This document shows, piece by piece, positions 44,830 through 54,646 of a stretch of DNA of 64,000 nucleotides. Below the pieces are notes generated by a model. The model was not told the origin of the DNA. It saw only the letters and a list, made by a program, of their open reading frames with translations, and made no database searches. Source of the stretch: Gammaproteobacteria bacterium (GTDB lineage Bacteria > Pseudomonadota > Gammaproteobacteria > SZUA-140). Position 1 is the stretch's first letter. Each line of letters opens with the position of its first letter. Where the stretch lies: positions 248,001-312,000 of the forward strand of contig WFVD01000015.1 of assembly GCA_015491865.1 (NCBI GenBank), in the 5' to 3' direction. A program made the translations under genes and the position numbers.

Positions 44830-46884
44830 CTATCTCCGCCTGACCGCTATATTGGGTAAACTGTCCAGTTGCTGCTGCAGAAAGTTACCCGTATTCTGTA
44901 ACTGGCCAACCAGCATGTCCATCGCGATAAATTTTGAACGCATCCGCTCTTCCAGCGCCAGCAAGCGGCTGTCCAGTGCGATCCGTTGCGCACCAATGCC
45001 CTCAATCCTGTTGCCGACTCCATCGATTCGACTCTCCAATGTGCCATCGGCCGCCAGCATCTCATCAATCAGGCTGTTCAGCTTATCGGCAATGCCCCTG
45101 GAAAATGAGAGTGAGCCATAACTCCCTGACTCGCTACCCATAACCTCAACCTGCAACCCGGCAGCATCAACATTACCCGTTAAAATCCGGCCATCCCCTG
45201 TTGCCGCCTGGTTACCGATAGTACCTTCTACATTGACACCGACGACACCATTCCCTACCGACAGCCCAAAGCCACTACCTTCAACGGAACTAATATCGAC
45301 CTTAGAGGTTTCACCATAACGAGTAGAGGTGATGGTAAAGAGTTCGCTCGTATCATCAAAACTAACATTCACCGAGACCCCTTCATCTTTTAATGGCTGA
45401 GCACCATTGATTCTAACCTGCAATTCATTCGCTAGTTCAGCACCGGTATAGCTACCGTTACTCAACATGATTGTTCCAGTGGGGATACCGTCAATGGCAA
45501 AAGCCAGCTCATCGTTCGTGCTATCGACCACAATAGAGCCGTTATAACCAAAACTACTGCCCACATAAGTGCCCTGTGTTGCTGCCTGGGTGATATTTAT
45601 TGCGTAGTTACCAGCCTGTGATTCCGCTGTTGAGCCGATAAAGCTCACTCCACCCACATCCAGCTGTCCGGCTGCGGCAAATAAATAAGCCACTGCACCT
45701 GGATCACTCTTAATCGCCGCATCAAGGCGCTCATTATCAATTTTTAACTTACCATCATTTTCTGTCGTGATACCAATATCCGCAATACTCTGAAAAACAC
45801 CGCTCAGCCCCTCAATAGTGCCGTTAATTTCACGCCGGAACTGGGTTGTTATTCCACGTAACACACTATCTCCCAGCAAGATTCCACCCTGCTCATTCTC
45901 CGCATCATAATTAGATAGCGAATTGACAGTATCCATAAAATTATTGTACTCAGTAACAAAGTTGCGAACTGAATTGGATACCACACTATCGCTACGTTTC
46001 ACATCCAAATTGACCGCACCATCTGTTTCGAGCTGAGCCTCTTTTAGATTGAGGGTGACGCCTGTAATCGCCTCCCGTACAACATTACTGCTGCTCGTCA
46101 CTGCCAGGCCATTAATTGTGAGCAGGGCATCACGCCCATCCAGTGTCTGTTCCAGATTGGTGGCACTACTGTTAAATGCAAGGCGCGACAATCCATTGGT
46201 GTCGGTATTATTAGCATCACCGCTATCTGACACCGTTACTTCAAGACTATTATCTGCCCCTGTCTCCTGTGAAACAAAAGTTAAGCGGTAAGCAGAGCCA
46301 TCATAAATTATACTGGCCGTTACCCCGATGTCTGCGCTGTTCACCGCGTCTCGCACACCCTGAAGGGTATTGTTTGTCTCATCAATTTCGAGGCTCTCTA
46401 CAGACTTTTCCGCGTTGAGTATAAAAGAGTTGTAGGATTCGGCCACGACCGGATCTGCATTCGGGTCACCTTTTACATAGTCAGTAGTACCGAATTTGAA
46501 GGTCAATGTGCCGGCACCTACCACATCAGTGATATTTTCAAACCCGCTGGTCACCAGCGTCTGTGCCTGTGCCAGCTGATTAATTTTAATGCTATAATTA
46601 GAGTCTGCTGCGGCATCGCTAACATCGGCGGTTAACACATCCAGATTATTGGTTTCTGCTGAAGCAGAGCGAAAAGCACTGGTGAACGAAAGTGTTGAAA
46701 GCGTGCCCTGAAAAGTTGAAAGCGCGCCCTTTAGCGAGCCATATGCAGATAGTTCAGCCTGAAAAGTGGCCTCTTTGAAATCCAGGCGATTGGTTGTCGG
46801 TGCCCGCTCGGCATCAATAACCGAGGTAACCAGCGCATTTACGTCCAGGCCTGAACCGATACCTGGTGATGAAATGTTTGCCAT
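44830..46884 (-). CDS. fliD: Flagellar filament cap FliD, enlarged
   Basis: The filament cap and flagellin-polymerisation factor. The N-terminus (ISSPGIGSGLDVNALVTSVI) and C-terminus (ADKLNSLIDEMLAADGTLESR, then LDSRLLALEERM and a short end) are typical. At 684 residues it is longer than the common ~450, with a flagellin-hook-like insert of about 200 residues near 410-620 that contains repeats of the form GNYAINITQAATQG and GTIMLSNGSYTG. The insert would lie on the cap exterior and may act in adhesion. A candidate sigma-54 site lies upstream at 46976-46990. Confidence 0.93.
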   Translation of the reverse strand: MANISSPGIGSGLDVNALVTSVIDAERAPTTNRLDFKEATFQAELSAYGSLKGALSTFQGTLSTLSFTSAFRSASAETNNLDVLTADVSDAAADSNYSIKINQLAQAQTLVTSGFENITDVVGAGTLTFKFGTTDYVKGDPNADPVVAESYNSFILNAEKSVESLEIDETNNTLQGVRDAVNSADIGVTASIIYDGSAYRLTFVSQETGADNSLEVTVSDSGDANNTDTNGLSRLAFNSSATNLEQTLDGRDALLTINGLAVTSSSNVVREAITGVTLNLKEAQLETDGAVNLDVKRSDSVVSNSVRNFVTEYNNFMDTVNSLSNYDAENEQGGILLGDSVLRGITTQFRREINGTIEGLSGVFQSIADIGITTENDGKLKIDNERLDAAIKSDPGAVAYLFAAAGQLDVGGVSFIGSTAESQAGNYAINITQAATQGTYVGSSFGYNGSIVVDSTNDELAFAIDGIPTGTIMLSNGSYTGAELANELQVRINGAQPLKDEGVSVNVSFDDTSELFTITSTRYGETSKVDISSVEGSGFGLSVGNGVVGVNVEGTIGNQAATGDGRILTGNVDAAGLQVEVMGSESGSYGSLSFSRGIADKLNSLIDEMLAADGTLESRIDGVGNRIEGIGAQRIALDSRLLALEERMRSKFIAMDMLVGQLQNTGNFLQQQLDSLPNIAVRRR

Positions 46885-46975
46885 ACCGCCCCCATCCTTA
46901 TGATCATAAAAACTAGTTAAACCGCTCCTTTTTATCTAATCAGTAAACGGCACTGCTCTTTGCTAAAAATGAAAA

Positions 46976-46990
46976 GCAATTTTTAGACCA
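46976..46990 (-). promoter_or_regulatory. Candidate sigma-54 promoter of fliD
   Basis: On the minus strand TGGTCT, five A bases, TTGCT. The invariant GG and GC are present at the correct spacing and the -12 element is good, but the -24 element keeps only TGG of TGGCAC. The start would be near 46964, 80 nt upstream of fliD. Confidence 0.45.
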
Positions 46991-47021
46991 ACTTGACTGC
47001 CCCGATAAAATCAATGCCAGT

Positions 47022-47441
47022 TCATACTTTTTCATTAATCAGAGCGCCACCGTTCTCGCCTTTCATCTGGCGAACCAGGTTGAGAAACTCTTCAGAGGGG
47101 ATCTGACGGATAACTTCTTCAGATTCAATATCATAAACTGTAATTACAGTACGATCTGACTCTTCATCAACTGAAAATTCCAGGCCACGACGAATATTCT
47201 GTACGTAGTCACTCATGCGGCTAACTGCCTCAGAAATCTTTGATGCTTCGGTAGCAGCAGAAGGCTCTTCATTAATAACCGCCGGCAATGATTGGTTACC
47301 GCTCGTCTGATCTGGTTGCCGCCCGCTACCGACTAGCTTTACTGAGGGGGCCTCTGTCTCGGGTGGAGTAGCCGTCAACTTTGCCTGGCTAGAAGCATAG
47401 ACCACGTCCGTTGTGACCCTGCTATTAAGGTCAATAGACAT
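47022..47441 (-). CDS. flaG: FlaG family protein
   Basis: A 139-residue protein of the FlaG group, which affects filament length in polar-flagellated bacteria. The C-terminal half carries the family pattern YVQNIRRGLEFSVDEESDRTV, followed by ITVYDIESEEVIRQIPSEEFL. The N-terminal half is variable and Ser/Thr/Pro-rich. It lies between fliC and fliD as in Vibrio and Pseudomonas. A Shine-Dalgarno GGAGG is present about 7 nt before the ATG. Confidence 0.9.
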   Translation of the reverse strand: MSIDLNSRVTTDVVYASSQAKLTATPPETEAPSVKLVGSGRQPDQTSGNQSLPAVINEEPSAATEASKISEAVSRMSDYVQNIRRGLEFSVDEESDRTVITVYDIESEEVIRQIPSEEFLNLVRQMKGENGGALINEKV

Positions 47442-47484
47442 GATTATTACCTCCTATCGTTAACAAAATTTTCAGGAAAGGGTC

Positions 47485-47500
47485 CGGGGCGGCTGCCCCG
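47485..47500 (-). terminator. Hairpin downstream of fliC
   Basis: CGGGGC-4 nt-GCCCCG forms a stable 6-bp GC hairpin 28 nt after the fliC stop. No immediate T-run follows, so termination may be partial and allow some read-through into flaG. Confidence 0.55.
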
Positions 47501-47527
47501 AACCCGCTCCATTTACTTTTAGGTCTA

Positions 47528-49669
47528 CTACTGTAGTAGTGACAGCACCAGCTGAGGAAGCGAATTTGCCTGAGATAGCATCGCCACACCAGCCTGTTGC
47601 AGAATTTGCGCTCGGGTGAGTGCTGCGGTTTCTGCTGCATAGTCAGTGTCCTGAATACGTGAACGCGCAGCGCTCAGATTTTCAGAGGTCGCCGCCAGGT
47701 TACTGATGGTTGATTCAAAACGATTTTGAATCGCACCCAGCTCAGACCGCAAACTATTGACCTGGTCCAGCGCCCCATCCATCAGACTGATAGCGGTGTT
47801 AGCGCCTTCTACCGAGGAGATATTGACCGTATTCACCGCCGTCAGTGTCACTGAAGCGGTCGCTAAACCGGCGTTACCGGGGTTGTTACCGGCAATCTGA
47901 AAGGTTTCAGAAGAGGTAAGATCCAATGTACCCTGACGGGTAACATCAGCAGCATTGGTATTGACCGCGCCATCTGTGGTGGTACTAATCGATTCAACCA
48001 GCTTACCACTAGCAACCGCACTGCCATCTGTAGCATCCACATCAGTATTACCTGCGGTACCGTATACAACTGCCGAGATATTGACCACATTATTAGAACC
48101 AGTATTGGCTGCCGTAATATTAGTCGTCGGTGGCACCGCGTTTGAATTGGCTGTAATGTCGGCAACGATTGCATCCGCCAATGCAGTAGTCGAAGCCTGG
48201 TTTAAATCGATATTATTTCCTGTACTATCTCCTACGGTAAAGGTATATGTTTGGCCCCCAACAGTCAGGGTCTCGCCCTGCGCAATACCAGTACCAGCAA
48301 CATTGGTTGTTGCGCCGAATCCCCCGCCGCCGCCATCTGTGATCTCATAACCAGCTGCAGTTTCAATACCTAATGTAGCTGAGGTAACAGTCAGCTCGCC
48401 TGAAGCAAATACCGCGCTATCAATATTCAAAGCACCCGCGTCCCTGGCGGCATCCAGGGCAGCAACCACTTGTGTTTCGAGCGTGCTTTGGTTAGTATAG
48501 TTCCCACCAACGGTATATGAAGTCCCGCTACCACCTGTTGCGCTAGCAGCATTAAAAGTAAAAGTGACGCCACCAACCGTGAAGGTCTCATTATCAGCAA
48601 CATTGGCATAAGTTAGCGTAGCAGCGCTGGTTCCTTTAGTTCCATTGACAGTAATATCATTCGTCGCCAGGTTGGTTAGCGGTGTGGTCGAAAGATTCAT
48701 CCCGGTCGCATTCTCTGCACGCGTTGCCCCTGCGGCACCATTATTGGTGGTCAACGAGATGGTACGTCCCGTGTCAGATGCCAGGGTGATCGCACCCGTC
48801 GTGGTGTTAGCTGTGGCGGTAACGCCGGTCGTATTAGAAACGGCATTAATCTGTGTTGCGATCGCAGCACCCTGCGCCGCGACATCATAATTTAATGATG
48901 TACCACCAATCGCGGTACCGTTGATGACGATATCACCCGTTGATAACTGCACACCCGCTGTGGGGGCGCCGGCAGGCTCAAATGTTGTGCTGGCAGTTGC
49001 TGTCACTGCTGTCTGACCGGTGATGGAGTTGATAGCTGTTGCAATGTCTTCAGCCGAACCTGAAGCTGAAACGCCCACATCGACACCGTTAATGGTCAGG
49101 TCACCTGCTGCGAGCGCAGTACCTGAAACAGCTTGCTGAGTGTTATTAAAGGTAAAAGCACCCAGCGCATCAGTGGATGCATCACCGATGCTAACTGAAA
49201 TGGTCTGATTCGCGTTCGCACCGACCTGGAATTGCGCCGCAGAAAATGAGCCATCCAGAACTGACTGGCCATTAAACTGTGTTTGCGTCGAGATACGTGT
49301 CATTTCCGCAATGAGCTGTTGCGCTTCGTTGTTGAGCGCCTGCCTGTCTGAAGACGAGTTGGTGGCGTTGGCCGATTGAATTGCTAGCTCGCGTACACGC
49401 TGCAAAATGTTACCGTACTCACCCAGCGCACCTTCAGCAGTTTGAGCCAGAGAGATGGCATCGTTGGCGTTTCGAGTCGCCTGATTAAGGCCACGAATCT
49501 GTGTCGTAAAACGCTCGGCAATCGCAAGCCCCGCTGCATCGTCCTTGGCGCTGTTAATCCGCAGGCCAGATGATAGACGTTGCAGCGCAACCCCTAACTC
49601 GCCCTGTGATCGTGTGAGATTTCGTTGAGAGTTCAACGAAGCGATATTGGTGTTAATGACTTGACCCAT
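47528..49669 (-). CDS. fliC: Flagellin, large central domain
   Basis: The filament subunit. D0/D1 ends are canonical: [38 protein letters not shown] and [18 protein letters not shown] at the start; [33 protein letters not shown] and a final [15 protein letters not shown]. The 713 residues exceed the common ~280-500. The centre (~165-620) is Ser/Thr/Ala/Gly-rich, has flagellin IN-type units ([22 protein letters not shown]) and two related beta repeats ([24 protein letters not shown]). No cysteine is seen. AAGGAGAAG precedes the ATG; a sigma-28 promoter lies upstream. The Thr-rich surface is a plausible target of the neighbouring glycosyltransferase. Confidence 0.96.
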   Translation of the reverse strand: MGQVINTNIASLNSQRNLTRSQGELGVALQRLSSGLRINSAKDDAAGLAIAERFTTQIRGLNQATRNANDAISLAQTAEGALGEYGNILQRVRELAIQSANATNSSSDRQALNNEAQQLIAEMTRISTQTQFNGQSVLDGSFSAAQFQVGANANQTISVSIGDASTDALGAFTFNNTQQAVSGTALAAGDLTINGVDVGVSASGSAEDIATAINSITGQTAVTATASTTFEPAGAPTAGVQLSTGDIVINGTAIGGTSLNYDVAAQGAAIATQINAVSNTTGVTATANTTTGAITLASDTGRTISLTTNNGAAGATRAENATGMNLSTTPLTNLATNDITVNGTKGTSAATLTYANVADNETFTVGGVTFTFNAASATGGSGTSYTVGGNYTNQSTLETQVVAALDAARDAGALNIDSAVFASGELTVTSATLGIETAAGYEITDGGGGGFGATTNVAGTGIAQGETLTVGGQTYTFTVGDSTGNNIDLNQASTTALADAIVADITANSNAVPPTTNITAANTGSNNVVNISAVVYGTAGNTDVDATDGSAVASGKLVESISTTTDGAVNTNAADVTRQGTLDLTSSETFQIAGNNPGNAGLATASVTLTAVNTVNISSVEGANTAISLMDGALDQVNSLRSELGAIQNRFESTISNLAATSENLSAARSRIQDTDYAAETAALTRAQILQQAGVAMLSQANSLPQLVLSLLQ

Positions 49670-49821
49670 TGTACTTCTCCTTATTTTCCCGGCGTACCTG
49701 TGGCGCTACAATCAGCCCTGCTTAGCAGTTGGTGTGCCGCTCATCAGCCCGACACCGGAATTTAAGGTTTATCTTTAGCGGATATACTTATCAAAGAAAG
49801 TATTTACCGCTCCCAGTAGTT

Positions 49822-49848
49822 TTATCGGAAAATTACAGAAAATCTTTA
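49822..49848 (-). promoter_or_regulatory. Sigma-28 (FliA) promoter of fliC
   Basis: On the minus strand TAAAGATT-N11-TCCGATAA, seven of eight matches in both elements to TAAAGTTT-N11-GCCGATAA. Transcription should start near 49815. Confidence 0.85.
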
Positions 49849-49905
49849 AAACAGATCACGATTGTCGTTATGGCACTGCCAGATAGCCCAGACCATTGCG
49901 GCCAT

Positions 49906-49932
49906 TAAATACTGGACAATGCCGCCCGATAT
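49906..49932 (+). promoter_or_regulatory. Candidate sigma-28 promoter of the GT41 gene
   Basis: TAAATACT (49906-49913), exactly 11 nt, then CCCGATAT (49925-49932). Five and six of eight positions match, with the core TAAA and CGATA kept. The start would be near 49939, 46 nt before the GTG start codon. Confidence 0.45.
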
Positions 49933-49984
49933 AGACAATATGAATGTAAGCTGTTAATTTTAGTAACAATTGGGGACTAACCGC

Positions 49985-52900
49985 GTGACCAGAAAAAGAA
50001 GTCGCAAACCGCAACAAGCAGTACGCAGTGCGCATAGACCCCACACACCGCTCGCCGCTCCAGATAGACCCAACGACCCCAGGCTTACCCATTTACTCGC
50101 ACAGGCGCTTGGCCATCACCGACAGAATAATCTTACCGATGCAGAAAGTGGCTACCGCGCTATTCTGGCAAGCGAGCCCACTCATGCTGATGCGCTTCAT
50201 CTATTGGGGCTCACCTATGCACAGCGGGGAGATCATCAAAAAGCAGTTGAATACTATAGAGAGGCCTTGATAGCGGCGCCTGTTTTTGCTGGAGCACTTA
50301 ATAACCTGGGAATCTCTCTCAATGCCATTGGTGAGTTTCTATCTGCGATTGACAGTTTCAGGCAGTCGCTTGAGATTAATCCACACGATGCTGATACATG
50401 CAACAACCTTGGCAGTGCGCTAAACGGAGCAGGGCGGCATAAAGAGGCCATTAAGTACTATAAAAAAGCGATCCAGCTAAACCCAAAGCATACCGATGCC
50501 TATTACAATCTGGGCAACGTTCAGAGCAAGTTATTTGACTATGAAAAAGCAATCAAAAACTATCAACAAGCTCTTACGCTCAACCCTGACCATTTCAATG
50601 CATACAGCAGCCAGGCATTTATGCTGCAGTCTGTTTGCGACTGGGAAAACTATGAAGCATTTAGGGATGAGATAGTACAGAAGGCCCAGCTGCCCTCAAG
50701 CAAGCTCCCACCATTTTACTTGCTTTCATGGTCAGACGATCCTGCAGTACAGTTAGCAGCCGCGACCAATCGTATCAACAACACCATTCCTGCCACTATC
50801 CTGCCGCTCAACCCTGAACCACCCCGAGATGGTAGCCGTATTCGGGTCGCCTATTTATCTGCCGACTTCCGTGAACACCCGGTCGCATATCTCAGCGCGG
50901 AACTGTATGAGCTGCATGACCGCGAGCAATTTGAGATCAGCGCGATCGCCTATGGCCCAGATGATACTAGCGCAATGCGTCAACGCCTGGTTAACGCCTT
51001 TGACCATTTCTATACGGCCGGAAATATGAGTGATGAGGAGATCGCCAGACTAATCGTCGCCAAAGGTATCCACATCGCAGTCGACTTAACCGGACATACA
51101 CTCGGCGCAAGACCGGGCGTACTAGCTGGCAAGCCTGCTCCCATTCAGGTTAACTTTCTCGGTTATACCGGCTCAATGGGGGCAAAATTCTTCGACTATA
51201 TCATTACCGACGCCATCGCTGTTCCTGAAGATCAGCAACCTTTTTTTAGCGAACAGCTCATCCACCTGCCCAACTGCTATATGCCATCCGATAGCAAAAA
51301 GGCTATTTCAGCCCATACACCAACACGTACTCAATGCGGACTCCCTGAAACAGGTTTTGTTTTCTGCTGTTTCAATAATGAGTATAAATTGACACCTGAA
51401 ATTTTCGATATCTGGATAAGCTGCCTTAAAGCCGTTGAGAATAGTATCCTGTGGCTTAAGTCAAATAACCAGCAGACACAGAAAAACCTGAGAAAAGAAG
51501 CGCAAGCTCGTGGGGTTGACTCAGCTCGTCTCTACTTTGCCCCATATATAGAAAACCCAGCCGATCATCTGGCGCGGTATAAACAGGCAGACCTCTTCCT
51601 GGATACCCACCCTTATGGCGCTCATACTACAGCTAACGACGCGTTAAGTGCAGGCTTGCCGGTACTTTCATACTCAGGCAACAGTTTTGTTTCAAGGGTA
51701 GGCAGCACTCTTCTGCATGCTGCGGGAATAGCTGAGCTCGCCGTCGATTCACTGGTAGCGTATGAAACATTAGCAATTGAACTTGCAAGATCACCCGAAA
51801 AACTAGCTACGATGCGATGCAGGTTAATTGCCAATCGCGACTGTTCACCGCTCTTTGATAGCCAGAAATTCTGCCGCCAACTGGAGCATGAGTTCACAAA
51901 CATGTGGGAGAGCTGGAACAAAACAGTAATAGACTCAACTAATAGTACATTTAATAAAACTGAAGACTCTGGCATCGATATTGAAGCGTCATTTAAACAC
52001 GCCGTTGAACTACACAGGCAGAATAATCTAAAAAAAGCACAAACGATCTATCAGGAAATATTATCACTGAACAGGTCGCATGCGGGCGCACTCCACTACT
52101 CAGGCATCATTTATGCCCAACAAGGTGAACAGGAGGCGGCTATTAAACTGTATCAAAAATCGATAGCCATTGACCCTGCTGTTTCAGAGGTGCATAACAA
52201 CCTGGGCGTTGCATTTAATAGTTTGAAAAGATATGACGAGGCTCTACAGGCCTTTCAGCGTGCAGTTGAAACAGGGAGTGATAATACCGAGGCCTATCAT
52301 AATCTCGGCGGCGTTCTCTATCACCTCGACCAGAAAAAAGAGGCAAAGGCGTGCTTGATGAATGCGCTTAAGATCAAGCCAGAACATGATGGTGCTCATA
52401 ATAGCCTGGCTGTGTTATTAAGCCAGCAGAAACAGTTTGATGAAGCCGAGAAACATTTCTTAGAGGCCATCAGGATAAACCCTGAGCATGTCGGCGCACT
52501 TAACAACCTGGGTAACATCAATATATTCAGGAAAAACCTCCAGGCGGCTGTCGGCTATTTTCAACGCGCACTTGAGATTGACCCGGCACACTCAAATTCA
52601 TTTAGTCAGTTAACGATCTGTTTACGGAAACTGTGCGACTGGCAGGATTTTGATACCACCAGAAAATCTGTCATCCAGTGGCAGCAATCAGGCAACATCA
52701 TCCCGAACGCCTTCTCTTTTTTGCTATGGTCCGATGACCCGGCCGCCCAGCAACAGTGTGCCAGAGCCTATACCAGCTCGGTTATCCCCCAGGAGCTAAA
52801 GCCAATCAACGCCACACCACCCTACGATAGCTCTCGTATTAAAGTGGCCTTCCTTTCTGCCGATTTTCGCGAACACCCCGTTGCTCATCTCACCGCTGGG

Positions 52901-54412
52901 CTCTATGAATTACTTGATCGCAGAAAATTTGAGGTCACTGCAATCGCCTATGATTCCGGTGATGCTAGCCCGATGCGTCAACGCCTGCTCAACGCCTTTG
53001 ATCATTTCCATGCCGTAGGCGATATGAGTGACCATGACGTTGCAAAGTTGATCGCAGCTGAGGGCATTCATATTACTATCGACCTGATGGGACATACGAG
53101 CAGCTCAAGGCCCAATGTACTTGCCTACCGGGCAGCCCCGGTTCAGATAAACTATTTAGGCTACATAGGTACGATGGGATGTGATTTTATTGACTACATT
53201 CTCGTTGATCAATTTTGTGCCCCAGAAAAATTACAGCCCTATTTTGATGAACAACTGGTACATCTCCCCTGTTACATGGTGACCGATACACAGCGGAAAA
53301 TATCAGAAACCACACCAACACGTGCCGCATCCGGTTTACCTGATGACGGTTTTGTCTTTTGCAGCTTTAATAACTGCTATAAAATAACGCCTGAAATCTT
53401 TGATATCTGGATGCGCTGCCTGAGCGCTGTACCGAACAGCGTATTATGGCTGCTCGCGGATAATGAGCCTGCCCAGCAGAACCTCCGAAATGAAGCGATA
53501 AAACGAGGTATTGAACCGTCGCGCCTGATCTTTGCAACCAGGGTAGACCCAACAGACCACCTGGCACGTCAGCGCCTTGCCGATCTGTTTCTGGACACGC
53601 TACCAATTAATGCAGGCGCTACTGCTAGCGATGCATTATCGGCTGGATTACCTCTTCTTACCTGTGCTGGAAAAAGTTTCGCTGCCCGTATGGGAGGTGC
53701 GCTGCTCCATGCTGCTAATATGCCCGAGCTGGTGACAGAATCTCCTGAGGCGTATGAAACCCTCGCCATTGAATTGGCGACGAACCCCAGTAAACTGATG
53801 GCACTACGAGAAAAGCTGGCCGCCAACCGTAATTCTGCGCCGCTCTTTAATAGCCGGGGGTTTTGCCTAAGTTTTGAGACTGCCCTCATCAACATATGGG
53901 AACGTTGGTATGACATACATCAACAACAGACCGCCGAACCCTCTCAACAACTACTACAGACCATGCTTGAGAAATCTGTTGCAAAACACCAGCAGGGAGA
54001 CCTCGATAGCGCAGAACAGGCGTACAGAGAAATACTAGCGCTAGACCCTAGGCACCCCGATGCACTCCATTTACTGGGTGTTATTAATACCCAGCGAGGT
54101 GATATTGATAAAGCGATCGACCTTTTTCACCAATCAATTGAAGCCAACCCAGCAATGGTGAGTGCCTACAACAACCTTGGGATTGCACTTCACAATAGTC
54201 GCAGGCCGAAAGAAGCTGCGGCCAGTTTTCGTAAGGCGATCCAGATCTCACCAAATGCTGATGCCTACTATAACCTTGGGAACTGCCTCTATAGCCTGGG
54301 GGACTATAAAAAGGCGATAGAAAATTATAAACAGGTATTAACACTCAACCCCAACCATAAAAATGCCCGACAGAACATGAATGTATGCCTCGCAAAATCA
54401 GGGAACCGCTGA
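49985..54412 (+). CDS. Giant TPR protein with two GT41 (O-GlcNAc-transferase-like) domains
   Basis: A 1475-residue protein with the layout TPR array (~50-240), GT41 catalytic domain 1 (~285-645), TPR array 2 (~670-870), GT41 domain 2 (~950-1310), TPR array 3 (~1330-1470). The two catalytic parts are alike: both have FLSADFREHPVA-type motifs (His298 and His964, 666 residues apart), a LxGHT block and later DALSAGLPxLxxxGxSF. GT41 enzymes transfer a sugar, usually GlcNAc, to Ser/Thr of proteins recognised by the TPRs. Divergent from fliC, so flagellin is the likely substrate. GGGGA before the GTG at 49985 supports that start; a TTG at 49970 is the alternative. The repeated TPR-GT41 unit indicates internal duplication. 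Confidence 0.85.
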   Translation: MTRKRSRKPQQAVRSAHRPHTPLAAPDRPNDPRLTHLLAQALGHHRQNNLTDAESGYRAILASEPTHADALHLLGLTYAQRGDHQKAVEYYREALIAAPVFAGALNNLGISLNAIGEFLSAIDSFRQSLEINPHDADTCNNLGSALNGAGRHKEAIKYYKKAIQLNPKHTDAYYNLGNVQSKLFDYEKAIKNYQQALTLNPDHFNAYSSQAFMLQSVCDWENYEAFRDEIVQKAQLPSSKLPPFYLLSWSDDPAVQLAAATNRINNTIPATILPLNPEPPRDGSRIRVAYLSADFREHPVAYLSAELYELHDREQFEISAIAYGPDDTSAMRQRLVNAFDHFYTAGNMSDEEIARLIVAKGIHIAVDLTGHTLGARPGVLAGKPAPIQVNFLGYTGSMGAKFFDYIITDAIAVPEDQQPFFSEQLIHLPNCYMPSDSKKAISAHTPTRTQCGLPETGFVFCCFNNEYKLTPEIFDIWISCLKAVENSILWLKSNNQQTQKNLRKEAQARGVDSARLYFAPYIENPADHLARYKQADLFLDTHPYGAHTTANDALSAGLPVLSYSGNSFVSRVGSTLLHAAGIAELAVDSLVAYETLAIELARSPEKLATMRCRLIANRDCSPLFDSQKFCRQLEHEFTNMWESWNKTVIDSTNSTFNKTEDSGIDIEASFKHAVELHRQNNLKKAQTIYQEILSLNRSHAGALHYSGIIYAQQGEQEAAIKLYQKSIAIDPAVSEVHNNLGVAFNSLKRYDEALQAFQRAVETGSDNTEAYHNLGGVLYHLDQKKEAKACLMNALKIKPEHDGAHNSLAVLLSQQKQFDEAEKHFLEAIRINPEHVGALNNLGNINIFRKNLQAAVGYFQRALEIDPAHSNSFSQLTICLRKLCDWQDFDTTRKSVIQWQQSGNIIPNAFSFLLWSDDPAAQQQCARAYTSSVIPQELKPINATPPYDSSRIKVAFLSADFREHPVAHLTAGLYELLDRRKFEVTAIAYDSGDASPMRQRLLNAFDHFHAVGDMSDHDVAKLIAAEGIHITIDLMGHTSSSRPNVLAYRAAPVQINYLGYIGTMGCDFIDYILVDQFCAPEKLQPYFDEQLVHLPCYMVTDTQRKISETTPTRAASGLPDDGFVFCSFNNCYKITPEIFDIWMRCLSAVPNSVLWLLADNEPAQQNLRNEAIKRGIEPSRLIFATRVDPTDHLARQRLADLFLDTLPINAGATASDALSAGLPLLTCAGKSFAARMGGALLHAANMPELVTESPEAYETLAIELATNPSKLMALREKLAANRNSAPLFNSRGFCLSFETALINIWERWYDIHQQQTAEPSQQLLQTMLEKSVAKHQQGDLDSAEQAYREILALDPRHPDALHLLGVINTQRGDIDKAIDLFHQSIEANPAMVSAYNNLGIALHNSRRPKEAAASFRKAIQISPNADAYYNLGNCLYSLGDYKKAIENYKQVLTLNPNHKNARQNMNVCLAKSGNR

Positions 54413-54421
54413 TTAATAGCC

Positions 54422-54462
54422 ATTGTCCGTCTCGCTCTGCTCGCAATGAGAGACAGGGCAAT
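54422..54462. repeat. Hairpin-forming inverted repeat after the GT41 gene
   Basis: ATTGTCCGTCTC (54422-54433) pairs with 54450-54462 through 12 base pairs, one wobble and one bulged A, around a 16-nt loop. It lies 9 nt after the GT41 stop in the 234-nt gap shared with the convergent nucleotidyltransferase gene. There is no T-run, so it may be a weak terminator or a mRNA-end stabiliser. Confidence 0.4.
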
Positions 54463-54646
54463 TAACCCGAGACTACCTAATCAACCTTTATCCCCTATCG
54501 GGTAGATTATCTGGGAATCTCATCGTCGTCATGAGGTGAATTTCAGAAGAAAGGTCCCCCGTAACAGGTATGGAAGCGCCTATTTTAAGGTGTTTTCCAG
54601 AAATACTGGGACTTGTTCAGAGGCTCCTTAAAACTGTCACCGTAAC

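Larger units (their letters stand above)
49670..49984. other. 315-nt divergent gap between fliC and the GT41 gene
   Basis: Contains the fliC ribosome site and leader (about 146 nt), the fliC sigma-28 promoter (minus strand), and a second sigma-28-like element facing the glycosyltransferase gene (plus strand). No gene is seen. Confidence 0.6.

Noticed and set aside
46949..46963. Plus-strand GGCAC...TTTGC resembling a sigma-54 site near fliD
   Set aside because: GG-GC spacing is one base too long and it points away from fliD.
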